From Verrucomicrobiales bacterium (GTDB lineage: Bacteria > Verrucomicrobiota > Verrucomicrobiia > Methylacidiphilales > JAAUTS01): a stretch of 33,690 nt of DNA. Each line of letters starts with the position of its first letter. Positions within the stretch are counted from its first letter, which is position 1. The notes below the pieces were generated by a model. It ran no database searches. It had not been told where the DNA came from and saw nothing but the letters and a program-made list of their open reading frames with translations. The translations under genes were made by a program, and so were the position numbers. Below are positions 12,301 through 19,273 of the stretch, piece after piece. The stretch covers positions 1 through 33,690 of the forward strand of contig JAISBF010000138.1 of the NCBI GenBank assembly GCA_031266335.1, read 5' to 3'.

Positions 12301-15300
12301 ACGGCAAAACGCTGACCAAACTCGGCGCCGGCACGCTGATCATGAGCGCGAGCGGCAATTACAGCGGCGGCGCGCGGGTCAACGGCGGCACGCTGGAACT
12401 GCAAAACCTGTACGGCGCGGGCAGCGGCACGGTCAGTGTCAGCGCCGCCGGCATTCTGAACTTGAGCGGCACCGGCAGTTATGCCACCACCACCACTGGC
12501 AGCGGCACGGCCACGGTCAGCGGCAGCGTGGTCATCACCGGCAGCAACTCGGTCGAGGATTGGCTGATTATCGGCACCGGTCTCGTGACCTCGCAGACCA
12601 ATTTGGGCAACGGGGTTGTCACCATTGATGACGGCAACCTGACAGTCAGCGCCGACACCTGGACTTTCACCAACCCGCTCACCGGCGACGGCACGCTGAC
12701 GGTGAATCTCACCGGCGACGGCACCTTCAACTTGGCCCAGAGCGCCACCCACGCCACCGCGTTTACCGGCACGGTGGATTTGCGGAGCGGCTTCTTCCAA
12801 CTGGATAACGTGGCGGGCGGCGTCGGCGCCAGCACCACCAGCGGCACCGGCATCATGCGGAACGCCACGCTGAGCCTCGGCGCGAGCGGCACCACGCTGG
12901 CCGACAGCGGCACCTATTACCTGGGCGGCCTCTCCTTTGCCGGCGGCGTGCTGAAGATCAATATGGCCGACGCCGTGACCACCGGCGGCGCGCTGACGGT
13001 GGGCGACCTCGCCGCGCCCGGCGGCAGCGTGGTGCAATTGGACAACTATGATTTGGTCAGCGGCACCACGCCGGCGGGGCAGGATTGGTTCTATCAGGAC
13101 AGCGGCAGCGCCCACGCCCGGCTGGTCGGCGCCACCGGCAATGTCACCGAGGCCGGGCAGACGCTGGCCTTGCAGGACTTTGCCGGCAACGCCATCGGCG
13201 ACCCGAACCTGGCCAGTGTCAGCCAGAACGGCGGGATCAGCGGCACGGCCAGTTACAGCTATCGCGGCGAAGTCCTCGATGACGGCACGCGCAAGGGCTT
13301 GTATGTCACCTACGGCCTGACCGAGTTGGCGGCCAACAGCGGCACCTTCATCAGCGTCAGCAACGCGGGCAGCGCGGGCGACAACCTCCTGACGGTCAAA
13401 TTGACCGGCAGCGGCGGCTTCGTGTTCAACGGCACCGGCGCCTACCGGGTCGGCAACGCGAACAGCGATTTCACCGGCAGCGCCGGCATCGTCAGCGGCA
13501 GTCTCATCGCGCACAACAACCACGCGCTGGGCCGCGCGTCCCAGATGTCCAATGCGGCCTGGTATGACTTGAACGGCTACAGCCAGACCGTCGGCAGCCT
13601 GAATAACAGCGGCGCGCTCAACTTTAACGGCGGCACGTTCACCGTCAGCGGCACCAGCGGTAATTCCACCAGCACCGGCACCCTGAGCGGCAGCGGCGCA
13701 CTCATCGTGCAGAGCAACACGCTGACCGTCAGCGGCAGCAACCCGCTGCTGGCCGACACGACCATCAACGCGGCGGCGTCAGTGATCCTCGACCATGTCG
13801 CCGGCCTGGGCAGCGGCGGCGTCACCGCTAACGGCTTGTTCGTATTCAACGCCGCCAGCGGCACCAATTTGAACACCATCAGCGGCAGCGGCCTAGTCAG
13901 CGCCACCAACGCTGCCAACATCGTGCTCGGCGGCAGCAACAGCACTTTCAGCGGCACCTGGTCAATCGCCAACGACAGCAATTTCAAAGCCATTTCCGCC
14001 GACAGCCTAGGCAGCGGGAAAGTGAATGTCAGCGGCACGCTGACCCTGGGAGCGCCGTCGTCCCCGACGGCATGGACGCTCAACCCCGCCACCACCATCA
14101 GCGGCAGCGGCAAACTGGTCAAGGACGACAACAACACTGTCACCATTTCCCACAGCAACAGCTACAGCGGCGGCAGCGTCATCAACGGCGGCGAACTGAA
14201 CCTGGCCAACCTCAACGGCGCCGGTACCGGCAATCTCACCAACTCCGCGACTCTGCGCCTCAGCGGTTCAGGTATCTTTGCCAACCACATCAGCGGCCCC
14301 GGCGTCAACACCGTCAGCGGCAACGGAGTCAGCATCAGCGGCAGCAACAGCCTGTTCACCGGCACCTGGAACGTGACCGGCAGCGGCACCATGACTTCGC
14401 AGCAAAACCTCGGCGCGGCCGGCAGCACCGCGATGAACATCGCCGGCGACCTCGCGCTGATCCTCGGCGCGCTGGATTACGACTTCAACCAGCCGCTCAC
14501 CGGCAGCGGCACCTTGCGGGTGCAGAACACCGGCACCTTCAACTTCGTCGGCAACACTGGCACCTCTTTCACCGGCAACGCGGTGCTCGAAAATAACCGC
14601 TTCAATTTGTCCGGCAACAACACGCTGACGCTGGCCAACGCCACGCTGACGGTGGGCGAGGGCAATTACACCGTGGTTGGTACCGGCACGCAAAACATCG
14701 GCAACCTGACGCTCAACAGCGGCACCATCCAGTTCACTTTGGCCGCTTCCGGCACCGCCGCCGAGGGGATGGTCAACACCGGCACGCTGACGTTGAGCGG
14801 CTCGACAGTGGTGGTGGTCAACACCGGCAGCTTCAACAGTACCCTGCCGTTGCTGCGACAGGACGAGCGGCAGGGCATCCAGTTGGTGGCCAGCACCGCG
14901 CACAGCGGCGCGACCCAGGTCAGCGGCAGCAACCTGCTGGACCAAAACGGCAACCAGTTGACCGCCGCCACGCAGAAGGACATCGCGCGTAGCGGCACGG
15001 TGACCGCCAGCGGCACCTACGACTTCGCCGCCACGGTCAGCGGCAGCGGCCTGTATCTGGCTTATCAACTGACCGCGCTCGACTTGTTGGCCGGGCAGAC
15101 CACGACGCTGAACGAGGACAACGGCCTGGTTCCCGGCAGCGAACTGCACGCCATCATCACCGGCAGCGGCAACCTGCGAATCAGCTCGACCGGCGCGCTG
15201 GGCATCACCGTCAACGGCGCGAACAACACTTACAGCGGCACCACCTTCGCCGACAGCGGCACGCTGATCCTCGGCGTTAACAATGCGCTGGGCGACACCG

Positions 15301-18300
15301 CGCAGTTGCACATTTCCTCCAGCGCGGCGGTGCAGGTCAACGGCCAGACCCAGACCGTCGGCGGCCTGGCCAACAACGGCCTGCTGGACTTTGGCGGCGG
15401 CACGCTGACCGTCAGCGGCACCGGCGGTAATTCCACCAGCACCGGCACCCTGGGCGGCAGCGGCGCATTGATTGTGCAGAGCAACACGCTGACCGTCAGC
15501 GGCAGCAACCCGCTGCTGGCCGACACGACCGTCAACGCGGCGGCGTCAGTGATCCTCGACCATGTCGCCGGCCTGGGCAGCGGCGGCGTCACCGCTAACG
15601 GTTTATTCGTATTCAACGCCGCCAGCGGCACCAACCTGAACACCATCAGCGGCAGCGGCCTCGTCAGCGCCACCAACGTGGCCAACGTGATCCTCGGCGG
15701 CAGCAACAGCGCCTTCAGCGGCACCTGGACGATTGCCAACAACAGCAACCTCAAAGCGGTCACCGCTAACAGCCTAGGCAGCGGGAAAGTGACCAACAGC
15801 GGCACGCTCACGCTCGGCGGAACTACTAACTACTCCCTACTATCTACTAACTACTTCAGCGGCACGGGAGTGCTGCTGAAAAACGACAACAACACTGTCA
15901 CCATCAGCCACAGCAACAGCTACAGCGGCGGCAGCGCCATCAATGGCGGCGAACTCAACCTAGCCAACCTCAACGGTCTGGGTGCTGGCAATATCAGTAA
16001 CTCCGCGACTCTGCGCCTCAGCGGTTCAGGTATCTTCGCCAATAACATCAGCGGCCCCGGCGTCAACACCGTCAGCGGCGCGGTTGACGTAAGCGGCTCT
16101 AACAGCCTGTTCACGGGAACTTGGAATGTGACCGCCAGCGGCAGCGCCTTGTTCAGCGGCACGCACAACCTCGGCGGCGCGCTCGCGCTCGACGTGAACG
16201 GCGCGGCGACCCTCGGCCAGTTGGCGGGCGACTACACCTTCACGCCCGTCCTGGGCGGCAGCGGCACGCTGACCGTCAATAACACCGGCACCTTCAACTT
16301 CGCCGCCGGTGCCGGCAGCGACTTCGCGGGCGTGGTGGTGCTGCAACACAACCGCTTCAATTTGTCCGGCGACAACACCCTGGCGCTCACCAACGCCACG
16401 CTGACGGTGGGCGCGGGCAACCATACCGTGGTCGGTAGCGGCACGCAGAACATCGGCAACCTGACGCTCAACAGCGGTACCATTCAATTTACTTTGGACG
16501 CTTCGGGCACCCAGGCGGCGGGCCTCGTCAACACCGGCACGCTGACGTTGAGCGGTTCGACCGTGGTGGTGGTGAACACCGGCAGCTTCAACCAGGCGCT
16601 GTCGCTGCTGCAACAGGACGAGCACCATGACCTCCGACTGGTGGCCAGCACCGCGCGCAGCGGGGCGACCCAGGTTAGCGGCAGCAACCTGCTGGATCAA
16701 AACGGCAACCAGTTGACCGACGCGACGCAGAAAGACATCGCGCGCAGCGGCACGCTGACCGCCAGCGGCACCTACGACTTCGCCGCCACGGTCAGCGGCA
16801 GCGGCCTCTATCTGGGCTACGAACTGACCGCCCTGGAACTGCTGGCCGGGCAGACCACCGTGCTGGATAACGACATCGCCAACGCAGTGCTGGCGGGAGC
16901 CGACGAACTGCACGCGCGGGTCAGCGGCAGCGGCAATTTGCAAATCTCGGCCAGCAAATCGATCACCGTCAACAACGGCGGCAACAGTTACAGCGGCACT
17001 ACTTCAGTGGTTAGCGGCACCCTGATTGTCGGCAACAGCGGGGCCTTGGGCAACACGTCCCTGCTGAATCTGGCCGGCAGCGCCACCGTCGATTTGAACG
17101 GTAACAGCCAGACGGTCGGCGCCTTCAGCGGCGCGGCCAATTCGACCCTCAATCTCAACGGCGGCGAACTGACCATCAGCGGCACGGCGCGGGACAGCGT
17201 GAGCAACGGTTCGCTGACCGGCAGCGGCACTGTCAATGTGAACGATGCCAACTTCACGGTCAGCGGTTCCAACTCGATCAGCGGGCTGGTGAACATCGGC
17301 GCTCCCGCCGTGGTGACGGTGAACGATGTCAGCGGCCTGGGGGTCAGCGAGATCGCCGTCAGCGGCAGCCTGGTGTTGAGCACCACCAACAGCGGTGTCC
17401 TGGCCAACAGTCTCAGCGGCACCGGCACCCTGGTCAAGCAGGGCAACGCCAGCGTGACCATCGCCCAGGCCAACGACGACTTCACCGGCAGCGCCTTGGT
17501 CAGCGGCGGCACGCTGGCCTTGACCGACCTTGCCGCGGTCGGCACCGCGGACCTAGCAGTCCTATCCGACGCATCGGTACTATTCAACACCGTCGCCGGC
17601 ACCCTGCAAAACAACCTCAGCGGCGACGGCACGCTGTACCTGCTCGGTGCCAGCCTCACGGTTGACGACAGCCAAACCGTTGACGTGGGCCAGGTGAACC
17701 TGGTCAACGGCAGCGTGACGCTGGACACCGCCAACGTGTTCGGCCGCAACGTGCGGGTGGACGCCGCCAGCCAGGTGAACTTCCTGCGCGACGGCGCGCG
17801 GCTGGGCCACGTGGAGAACCACGGCCTGTTGAACTTCAGCGACGGCGGCTTCAAGACCGTCACCATCGGCGACCTCTCCGGCGGCGGCGTCATCGCCATG
17901 AACGTCAACATCAGCGCCGAGCAGGGCGACCAACTCGTCACCGGCAGCGTCACCGGCACCCACGGCATCCTGCTCAACCGCCTGGACCAGCCCGGCAGCG
18001 TCACCGGCAAGGAGAAGATTTTGCTGGTCGAGACCGCCGACAGCAGCGCCGGCGCCTTCGTCAGCGGCACGCTGGTGGACGGCATGTACGGGTATGCGGT
18101 GGTGGACGGGGCCAGCAACCCCAGCCTGGACGGCAACGCCAACCACTGGTGGCTGATGGGCAGCGGTCTCAACACCGACGGCCGGGTGATCCTTTCGGTG
18201 GCCGGCGCGGCCAGCCTGGGCTGGTTCGCCGAGCAGGACAGCCTGCTGAAACGCCTGGGCGATTTACGGCTGGACTACGAGCAGCTCGACGACCGGGCCA

Positions 18301-19127
18301 ACTTCGCCAAGCACGCCGAGGGCGATGTCTGGGTCAGGGCTTACGGCCAGCAGGTCAACGCCGGCGGCAACGCCAGCGGCGCGTCGTTCCGGGACACCCT
18401 GTGGGGCACTGATATTGGCGCGGACAAGCTCTGGCAACTGAATAAACGCAACCTGCTCTACACCGGCGTGTATGGCGGTTACGGCCAGTCTTCCCTGGAC
18501 TTCCGGGGCCTGGCCGCCAGTGCCGAGAGCAACAGCTATCAGGGCGGGGTGTACGCCACCTGGCTGCACGAGGCCGGCTGGTACGCCGATCTGGTGGGCA
18601 AGGCCGCTTATCTGGACAACAGTTTCGAGGTCTATGACCAGGGCGGCAAGAACCGCGGCGAGTATGACAACTGGGCGGCGGGCGCCGCCCTGGAACTGGG
18701 CCGCAAGATCCAGTTGCCCGGCCAGTGGTTTATCGAGCCGCAGGCGCAGGCCAGCTATGCGCATGTCTTCGGCAGCGACTACGCCACCCGGGGCGGCAAC
18801 AGCATCAAGGTCAGCCAGGGCGACGCCGACATCCTGCAACTGCGTTTCGGCTCGCTGTTCGGCAAACTCATCAGGTTGCACGGAGTTAGCCTGTTGCAAC
18901 CCTATGTCAAGGTGATGGGTGTCGAGCAGGTCAGCCGCGGCGGCACCGTCCGGGCCGACGACGGCCAGTGGCGCCCCAACTACGACGGCCTGCGCGCCCA
19001 GTTCGGCGCCGGCCTGATCTGGCAGTTGGACGACCAGAACCAGCTCCACCTCGACTACGAGGCCGAGTTCGGGGAAAAATTCGACAAGCCCTGGGGCGTC
19101 AACGCCGGCTACCGGTATCAGTTCTGA
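357..19127 (+). CDS. Giant autotransporter with beta-strand repeat passenger (6256 aa)
   Basis: Type V secreted surface protein. Residues 1-24 form a signal peptide: a short polar N-terminus, a hydrophobic core ITLITLSVLLAVGG, and probable cleavage after HA. The rest to about residue 5950 is a Gly/Ser/Thr/Asn-rich beta-helix. It is made of autotransporter-associated beta-strand repeats of the form GxGTLTLxxxNxYSGxTxVxxGxLxL, clear for example near 8330-8400, 8790-8860, 11510-11590 and 12310-12390. The last ~268 residues (from about 18321, starting GDVWVRAYGQ) match the usual length of the autotransporter barrel and end in the aromatic residue Phe typical of outer-membrane proteins. The segment just before resembles the pertactin-type passenger end. 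I saw no cysteine. W-x(n)-NW modules at residues ~27, ~698, ~1366 and ~2280 suggest concatenated passengers. Coding from about 3.4 to 5.9 kb is visibly more AT-rich than downstream. An adhesion or matrix role is likely; the ligand is unknown. Confidence 0.95.
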   Translation: MKHHTHNPITLITLSVLLAVGGHAQTWTNPNGGEWGAADNWNPASVPGAAGSYDSATFTTISGDLQTVTLGGNYKLNQLFGTIGGQKTLVLVGPTGAASLVFGGAGAAITVNQDMTLQVNADLALDGDLTLDAAAGRLVLGEAYTLATNGYNLSVSAEAGKRVEILRSFGGAGTGLVKTGLGTLYLGGGNSFDGGVTVKSGILQVGHDLALGSGTLTLGDSASPTAGVTLEAVGADRKVANDLAWDSNSLYMVGNYELYLDGAGRIDLASDRTVDVSPQATLTFGEQINFGGSGKFAKTGVGTLNLLGTDNTFTEFNLSAGSVLAGNGNGHFTFGAADPGHNPLGTGDLNISGPSSRLQVYAGVYGAYEAAEIVTTTTSTRYYYQTQHADGYVSLQGAVRLDYGATFEVLSKNPPVFAPGPDPYDDYVSAYGLRALTRIEDGAILDGGANLSAAGKKSQFIFHGDVEFNGGTFVNAPEIYLVAASYNEYWHDYRDGSGGSYSGDWDNYATISGTGMADGAGLVVLRSASQVEGAYNYIYLSSSAANFGAAEIRLEQGIRFALGNNDQIKAGSKLTLGSQTTLETYGYSAEFADLAWTDSPVWGDAARWYLSSGNTVGGTGELYFSGQPRGGLGTLLLEGWRVGVDHLLFDEDIAGAEWFDRLKLTGFNWALGNEVVAYGDGRYELRPVLVNETATRYEWNALADFGEGYDKKYNTSADDGGNWDMNRKPDGAGFEMVFGNLDANLANKYISFDYGQYDSMTKTYAGITLGKLTVTDDATAGNFSISGGPWLFDNNGAAGVIDLGAAARTLTLSPQQLRITGHGLSLQGSNTNSILSIGGIISGSGNLNVDGAGIWRLNANSGTYTMYGNVSGSSVAIGTGTYFTGTTFLNNSDAWLQIGGTAALGSGPLVINAENAAISGNNATVAARSIKNQLIWNSSTLRIQGAGSVNYSLTLAASGDPAKDVITLDVDKTIALWDSVAATLTFNIGAGRSLQGTGGLRVEAYPTTSGVSVLELMDGNNTFSGGLTLATNIGYGDLSNNLRVDAGVYDGTRIGDLTLGAVKAGENFLGTGDITFDYGNPSNNGSAQLRIFQQPGKTVTFTGGMTVSNTSSNWSYFSIYGGGGGTVKMDQVNFFNNNSELYFYLYGSRVLEINEDQVNFNLGPGRMDLAFWNNDASGGTTIGDSVIKSVGTTGTIGTLKYVRTSGYTLTVDESVKKLMANEFVVSNSRLQLTNDYQVSGGLQLATAGRVNTDGYINQFGNLNMVGNSSLELGDSGQLIFSGISAWSSGVVGVVRLNITGSHNYWNTISITDATEQVWFTSTTGWTQTRLNVVAFTGYTSGAALVARSGTTAAWELVTAGNPGNEWVGLGGTSNTKWSTVSNWTPAVINSSTVYVPDGNGHIAIFRDADVTPALSGKNIQLDISPTLWRIDIESANRPSFTISGSAINFAAYNGTQARLNIFTPSTLTISAPLKLDGGGLYVNNVGPASVTLSGHISESEPGAAMVYYSTNWDYTLYVNGSNSFTGGFTTKGTSDTVVINNSYALGTGTITFNGTQIRFSSSAVLANDMVFDTSWFVSRGLTLNDDNPNDDDGFLARNTRLTADGATTFGPNYRLVDGGDGNPKSLIYAYGNVLTMQGQNTFSGGFLMAKENAANLRIGASSVLIDPADPSQGILSGPLGTGTWTLNSAVVGVVSTDGGNYTIHNPIIVNGHNSLVFRSNVGNGSLTLDSYQPLKFNSTLDYELWSDYLVIYKTQIIDTSNYISVTGSSGGYSRFYNTGNVFKNFNIGRIATYTSGYPGEGRLSIAADNVVNDEDMRIGVYAWSNTTLTAWNASYIQVYGADRKLDNFLDLHSNLTFESLKETGDVPGGVKVSDTLKLSFTGSGYSDLNANLVGSGGTTNQRTFNVVSPFVSGSYTSSPDAVYGKTVVSFGADHDLINGGLRVYGGNNYYAALRNGMASELELLGSKSFRGFTGNWQSGDAFLGAGYDTDKTKYALVVENYGLVTTTLSGKDMVIGGVDTQAGEYARVTPFGQGEVYIGSGTALVRTAGRDVYLEDALFEISGGALEVTGGGDLYLGVKQQIDSAGSVTELHFNQKLSGANGMDGSGFLDATNGSRIIVDTGAGGTLELRAGIGGAVVLQSGVLEMTRANGLSRVSDLLLSGGIINLNQYSQSLQAEVGTLSLAVTTGEINFKLTGAYQAVQTTLTFADFGDWSNDGALFIKNWRGLTTGNGDDRIVLTNVSDPTQVFGNISFAGYGPGAKLVSVSGGYELVPYADTFVWTGLDGDDATDWTLVDNWRDHQSPNAASEAVIFGDAATALTARLPAGRTVGSISFGGTADQQFVIAGDNSTPLVLDQSAATLDASITLTNNSDARIEPALYLKKNLRLTNEAGADLELRGAIYHDSGTALRVTKTGAGVLTLSSGENNFSGGLALNQGALRINADETLSNGVVVKGAVGIGDLVIGAATEVAAAGADRTVSNRVVIGGDFTVGGAQTLTLGYNPTVSGNASTLNQDTVITVGGGAALVVAADNRFAGPGKLTKAGAGALEWHSVLDSEHASGIRVNAGSLLLSASNGYLGNTELVGGLLAVSDNRAMSSGTLLALGSGTLLAAADLDSVVNAVNVAGGVILTIQNADQQGTAKDLTLAGIISGNGSVLKTGGGTLTLTASNSYSGTTTVSEGALVLAAAAAAGVSDLSVLSDLYLDFTGTMTNTLSGTGDLTKIGNGTATLSGASSGYSGESQLQSGALAVANNHALGSGTLTMSDATTLIYNAGIDLGNAVTVNDSGTFHVASGTATQSGSISGADIWKTGGGTLTLTAANDYTGTTTIVGGELQLGDGGSTGSILALSDTTKVVSIGSGAALVFNRSDNIAISGTNFVGSGAVVQRGGGELLFDGPGAVQVFTGGVSVESGTMKVAHTASVSGTITIESDGTFVFGENTEDGSFANNMTLAQAIAGNGVLAIDISAESQAVDTPATITFGSGTAQAAANGANFHGTVEMRNTTYRIDPNLQAFLNSGVTKLRTAAGSYGTLAANSGSARRLDGGMEFAGGVFQWNFDATNNPLAYLSTGSLAITQSTTFRLSLQDRVQTNTSGSQALASLFDTVREGADSLLLAESDTAIVGAMNWADLYYNTSSPGGGAWKPLSEPLRQGISQNDTEVARGVFDWTAISATGAFANQLRVGYALDRLEVFKDETLELALTASDTTNRFQTEITDYIWAGSATSDGPEYQAKEGSGSVRFTDLTGARGIVLDSTNSYTGTTTISDDTTLTLGNDEALGSGTRHTVLVSATGADAVLDVNGQTANVGGVNIANGAQLDLNGGTLNILDNAAGQTGVTAVAQGGGTVSGNNALTGSGVLNLNFGKLAVSGSNGNLHGSGSIASTATASLDSAQGLGDSVLTVSGLLEFVGATGTNLNAISGSGLVSATSAANVVLGGSNSAFTGTWSIANDSNFKAISERSLGAGKVNVSGTLTLGAPSSPTAWALNTANTISGPGTVAKDDTNTVTITHDSGTAGTLLINNGTLAFTGSGKFTATGSAVNRAALAVSGSGHLHVGTQYTQNSAATLTVDTNNRGVTDNYVTANTATLGGTLNVLNFAALVNSGSASGIVANNGALQYILSTTGGTISGSFASVTGVDQPAQDYLYGGGQLINGGSTYAVGYGLRWYAPDDTLNSGTFTVGSGSTFVIDALPTLSGQTGVGLVDVGGAQFGWDGKSLTKEGAGTLVLSATNTYSGSTTVNGGVLNVTGWTGSTSSVTVAGGTVNVSGLLGAGGAVTVGVGVAGELNVSGNGTVTAGGDITVGNGSVTVSGSGLLATDADFTLGTGSLTVSGSGLATAGGTYAQGANATLTVGIAGNARTTAYVAAASATLGGTLNVTGTTLAVTATSASQVLAGGTTRLLHTSGGIAGDFDTKLGAAADDDGRDFIISGAFKTADGQDYVLGQQLAWFGNPGDSHGDFTLGAGERFNMDVTLSDTTGGSGGWDGKTLTKLGAGTLIMSASGNYSGGARVNGGTLELQNLYGAGSGTVSVSAAGILNLSGTGSYATTTTGSGTATVSGSVVITGSNSVEDWLIIGTGLVTSQTNLGNGVVTIDDGNLTVSADTWTFTNPLTGDGTLTVNLTGDGTFNLAQSATHATAFTGTVDLRSGFFQLDNVAGGVGASTTSGTGIMRNATLSLGASGTTLADSGTYYLGGLSFAGGVLKINMADAVTTGGALTVGDLAAPGGSVVQLDNYDLVSGTTPAGQDWFYQDSGSAHARLVGATGNVTEAGQTLALQDFAGNAIGDPNLASVSQNGGISGTASYSYRGEVLDDGTRKGLYVTYGLTELAANSGTFISVSNAGSAGDNLLTVKLTGSGGFVFNGTGAYRVGNANSDFTGSAGIVSGSLIAHNNHALGRASQMSNAAWYDLNGYSQTVGSLNNSGALNFNGGTFTVSGTSGNSTSTGTLSGSGALIVQSNTLTVSGSNPLLADTTINAAASVILDHVAGLGSGGVTANGLFVFNAASGTNLNTISGSGLVSATNAANIVLGGSNSTFSGTWSIANDSNFKAISADSLGSGKVNVSGTLTLGAPSSPTAWTLNPATTISGSGKLVKDDNNTVTISHSNSYSGGSVINGGELNLANLNGAGTGNLTNSATLRLSGSGIFANHISGPGVNTVSGNGVSISGSNSLFTGTWNVTGSGTMTSQQNLGAAGSTAMNIAGDLALILGALDYDFNQPLTGSGTLRVQNTGTFNFVGNTGTSFTGNAVLENNRFNLSGNNTLTLANATLTVGEGNYTVVGTGTQNIGNLTLNSGTIQFTLAASGTAAEGMVNTGTLTLSGSTVVVVNTGSFNSTLPLLRQDERQGIQLVASTAHSGATQVSGSNLLDQNGNQLTAATQKDIARSGTVTASGTYDFAATVSGSGLYLAYQLTALDLLAGQTTTLNEDNGLVPGSELHAIITGSGNLRISSTGALGITVNGANNTYSGTTFADSGTLILGVNNALGDTAQLHISSSAAVQVNGQTQTVGGLANNGLLDFGGGTLTVSGTGGNSTSTGTLGGSGALIVQSNTLTVSGSNPLLADTTVNAAASVILDHVAGLGSGGVTANGLFVFNAASGTNLNTISGSGLVSATNVANVILGGSNSAFSGTWTIANNSNLKAVTANSLGSGKVTNSGTLTLGGTTNYSLLSTNYFSGTGVLLKNDNNTVTISHSNSYSGGSAINGGELNLANLNGLGAGNISNSATLRLSGSGIFANNISGPGVNTVSGAVDVSGSNSLFTGTWNVTASGSALFSGTHNLGGALALDVNGAATLGQLAGDYTFTPVLGGSGTLTVNNTGTFNFAAGAGSDFAGVVVLQHNRFNLSGDNTLALTNATLTVGAGNHTVVGSGTQNIGNLTLNSGTIQFTLDASGTQAAGLVNTGTLTLSGSTVVVVNTGSFNQALSLLQQDEHHDLRLVASTARSGATQVSGSNLLDQNGNQLTDATQKDIARSGTLTASGTYDFAATVSGSGLYLGYELTALELLAGQTTVLDNDIANAVLAGADELHARVSGSGNLQISASKSITVNNGGNSYSGTTSVVSGTLIVGNSGALGNTSLLNLAGSATVDLNGNSQTVGAFSGAANSTLNLNGGELTISGTARDSVSNGSLTGSGTVNVNDANFTVSGSNSISGLVNIGAPAVVTVNDVSGLGVSEIAVSGSLVLSTTNSGVLANSLSGTGTLVKQGNASVTIAQANDDFTGSALVSGGTLALTDLAAVGTADLAVLSDASVLFNTVAGTLQNNLSGDGTLYLLGASLTVDDSQTVDVGQVNLVNGSVTLDTANVFGRNVRVDAASQVNFLRDGARLGHVENHGLLNFSDGGFKTVTIGDLSGGGVIAMNVNISAEQGDQLVTGSVTGTHGILLNRLDQPGSVTGKEKILLVETADSSAGAFVSGTLVDGMYGYAVVDGASNPSLDGNANHWWLMGSGLNTDGRVILSVAGAASLGWFAEQDSLLKRLGDLRLDYEQLDDRANFAKHAEGDVWVRAYGQQVNAGGNASGASFRDTLWGTDIGADKLWQLNKRNLLYTGVYGGYGQSSLDFRGLAASAESNSYQGGVYATWLHEAGWYADLVGKAAYLDNSFEVYDQGGKNRGEYDNWAAGAALELGRKIQLPGQWFIEPQAQASYAHVFGSDYATRGGNSIKVSQGDADILQLRFGSLFGKLIRLHGVSLLQPYVKVMGVEQVSRGGTVRADDGQWRPNYDGLRAQFGAGLIWQLDDQNQLHLDYEAEFGEKFDKPWGVNAGYRYQF
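13629..17159 (+). repeat. 1.76-kb tandem duplication inside the autotransporter gene
   Basis: Two adjacent homologous units, about 13629-15395 and 15396-17159, encode the same succession of passenger modules. Anchor sequences are offset by 1767 bp near the start (13771 versus 15538), 1758 bp in the middle (14131 versus 15889) and 1755 bp later (14991 versus 16746). The units therefore differ only by small in-frame indels. Parts, such as the stretch around the SVILDHVAGLGSGG codons, are nearly identical in DNA. A partial third relative of the first ~400 bp lies at about 10440-10880, and a more diverged start of another unit follows 17160. Confidence 0.92.
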
Positions 19128-19236
19128 CGGTTAAAAGAGGGTGGTTACGGGGCCAACGCGCGGCGGGTTTAAGAATGGGTTCTTCCTTCTCCCGTTGCGC
19201 GGTTTGCCCTGTGTTTGCCGCTGGATTTTAAGAAAA

Positions 19237-19269
19237 GGGGCTGTTTCGGCCTTTAGCTACTACAGCCCC
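19237..19269. terminator. Bidirectional terminator between the autotransporter and fic
   Basis: GGGGCTGT (19237-19244) pairs with ACAGCCCC (19262-19269) around a 17-nt loop. An A-run lies on the left and AATTTTAT on the right, so either strand ends in a U-rich tail. It sits between two convergent genes, which fits a shared terminator. The rest of 19128-19236 holds nothing I recognise. Confidence 0.65.
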
Positions 19270-19273
19270 AATT

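Noticed and set aside
8622-13523. Very long minus-strand ORFs (619 and 823 codons) opposite the autotransporter gene
   Set aside because: Their composition is Ala/Arg/Gly/Val-rich with no domains, as expected from the antisense of a GC-rich Gly/Ser repeat gene that rarely produces stops on the other strand.
13629-17159. Insertion sequence or transposon behind the repeats in the autotransporter
   Set aside because: No transposase frame, terminal inverted repeats or target duplication; the repeats are in-frame coding modules.
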